Positions 63,875-64,000 of a DNA stretch of 64,000 nucleotides are shown piece after piece. Origin of the DNA: Bradyrhizobium sp. 141 (GTDB taxonomy: Bacteria; Pseudomonadota; Alphaproteobacteria; Rhizobiales; Xanthobacteraceae). The notes below the pieces were generated by a model. It saw nothing but the letters and a program-made list of their open reading frames with translations. It had not been told where the DNA came from and did no database searches. The position numbers and the translations under genes are program-made. Within the stretch, counting starts at the first letter, position 1; the number at the start of each line of letters is the position of its first letter. The stretch covers positions 592,332 through 656,331 of the forward strand of contig NZ_JADPKR010000013.1 of NCBI RefSeq assembly GCF_023074055.1. The letters are read 5' to 3'.

Positions 63875-64000
63875 TGACCCCCTGAGCCGGGGGATCGGCG
63901 TCCAAAATTGACCCCCTACAGATTGGTCTGTTGCGCTGCCTGCTTCGTAACAAAGCAGGTGGTGGGGGATGCTGATTGTGGAGACGATTGCCCGGATCCG
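63875..64000 (+). mobile_element. IS21-family insertion sequence, left end (cut by window edge)
   Basis: From TGACCCCC (63875) the sequence has the repeated AATTGACCCCCT elements (again at about 63906-63917) typical of IS21-family ends, and an internal CCTGCTT/AAGCAGG dyad. An istA-like frame starts at 63969. The exact left end is uncertain because no target repeat can be checked. Confidence 0.75.
63969..64000 (+). CDS. istA: IstA-like transposase, first residues
   Basis: The frame reads MLIVETIARIR before the window ends, matching the N-terminus of IstA-type transposases of the IS21 family. Only 10-11 residues are visible. The partner ATPase IstB would lie beyond the window. Confidence 0.7.
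   Translation, partial: MLIVETIARI

Larger units (their letters stand above)
59494..64000. mobile_element. Integrated element, integrase end (prophage or genomic island)
   Basis: From the integrase gene onward, all genes but the final insertion sequence run minus-strand, are short and mostly lack named families, and nearly every junction overlaps by 4 or 8 nt. An excisionase-like HTH gene precedes the integrase. This is the typical layout of one end of an integrative element. The attachment site should lie in 59290-59493; no tRNA or direct repeat was found there. The other end is outside the window. Confidence 0.8.

Overview
The window is high-GC DNA with dense, operon-rich coding on both strands. 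It most resembles a Bradyrhizobium-type alphaproteobacterium (Nitrobacteraceae). This is inferred from codon and base composition, the many LysR, TetR and MFS accessory genes, and the abundant intergenic palindromic repeats; no rRNA, tRNA or marker gene here proves it.

Region 1 (1-20.6 kb) is mostly chromosomal housekeeping and general metabolism. It holds a cut MFS gene divergent from a LysR regulator, a DUF188-Uup ABC-F-PLP enzyme block, an orphan form II CoxL-like molybdenum hydroxylase, a Ppx/GppA-RlmE pair, a DHA2 exporter, guaB, a CurA-like reductase, a metallophosphoesterase, an RsmB-type methyltransferase and a cold-shock protein with its own promoter and long leader. Region 2 (20.6-36.8 kb) starts with guaA and becomes accessory. 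It contains an EVE-like/HNH candidate type IV restriction enzyme, a TonB receptor, a serine hydrolase broken by two compensating frameshifts, and several small regulator-target units whose operators can be read directly: ArsR-SRPBCC, TetR-DUF308 and MarR-GNAT. A peptide-deformylase-like protein here has lost two of three metal ligands.

Region 3 (36.9-44.2 kb, minus strand) is the most interesting part. It is a tightly coupled five-gene operon encoding a SWIM zinc-finger protein, a DUF5691 protein, a MoxR AAA+ ATPase, a DUF5682 protein with TraB/EreA-like motifs, and a VWA protein. Region 4 (44.2-59.3 kb) has a ThDP enzyme of the acetolactate synthase family, Lin0512 and GNAT, a beta-lactamase-fold hydrolase, DUF429, GST, TauE with a TetR regulator, CsaA, an ArsC/YffB-like protein, and a complete five-gene branched-chain-amino-acid-type ABC transporter.

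Region 5 (59.5-64 kb) is the end of an integrated element. A tyrosine integrase and an excisionase-like HTH protein lie at the end of a minus-strand chain of small genes, most of which overlap by 4 or 8 nt. An IS21-family insertion sequence begins just before the window ends.

At least eight kinds of intergenic palindromic or dyad repeat separate genes. Two kinds occur twice in the window. No CRISPR array, tRNA, rRNA or riboswitch was recognised.
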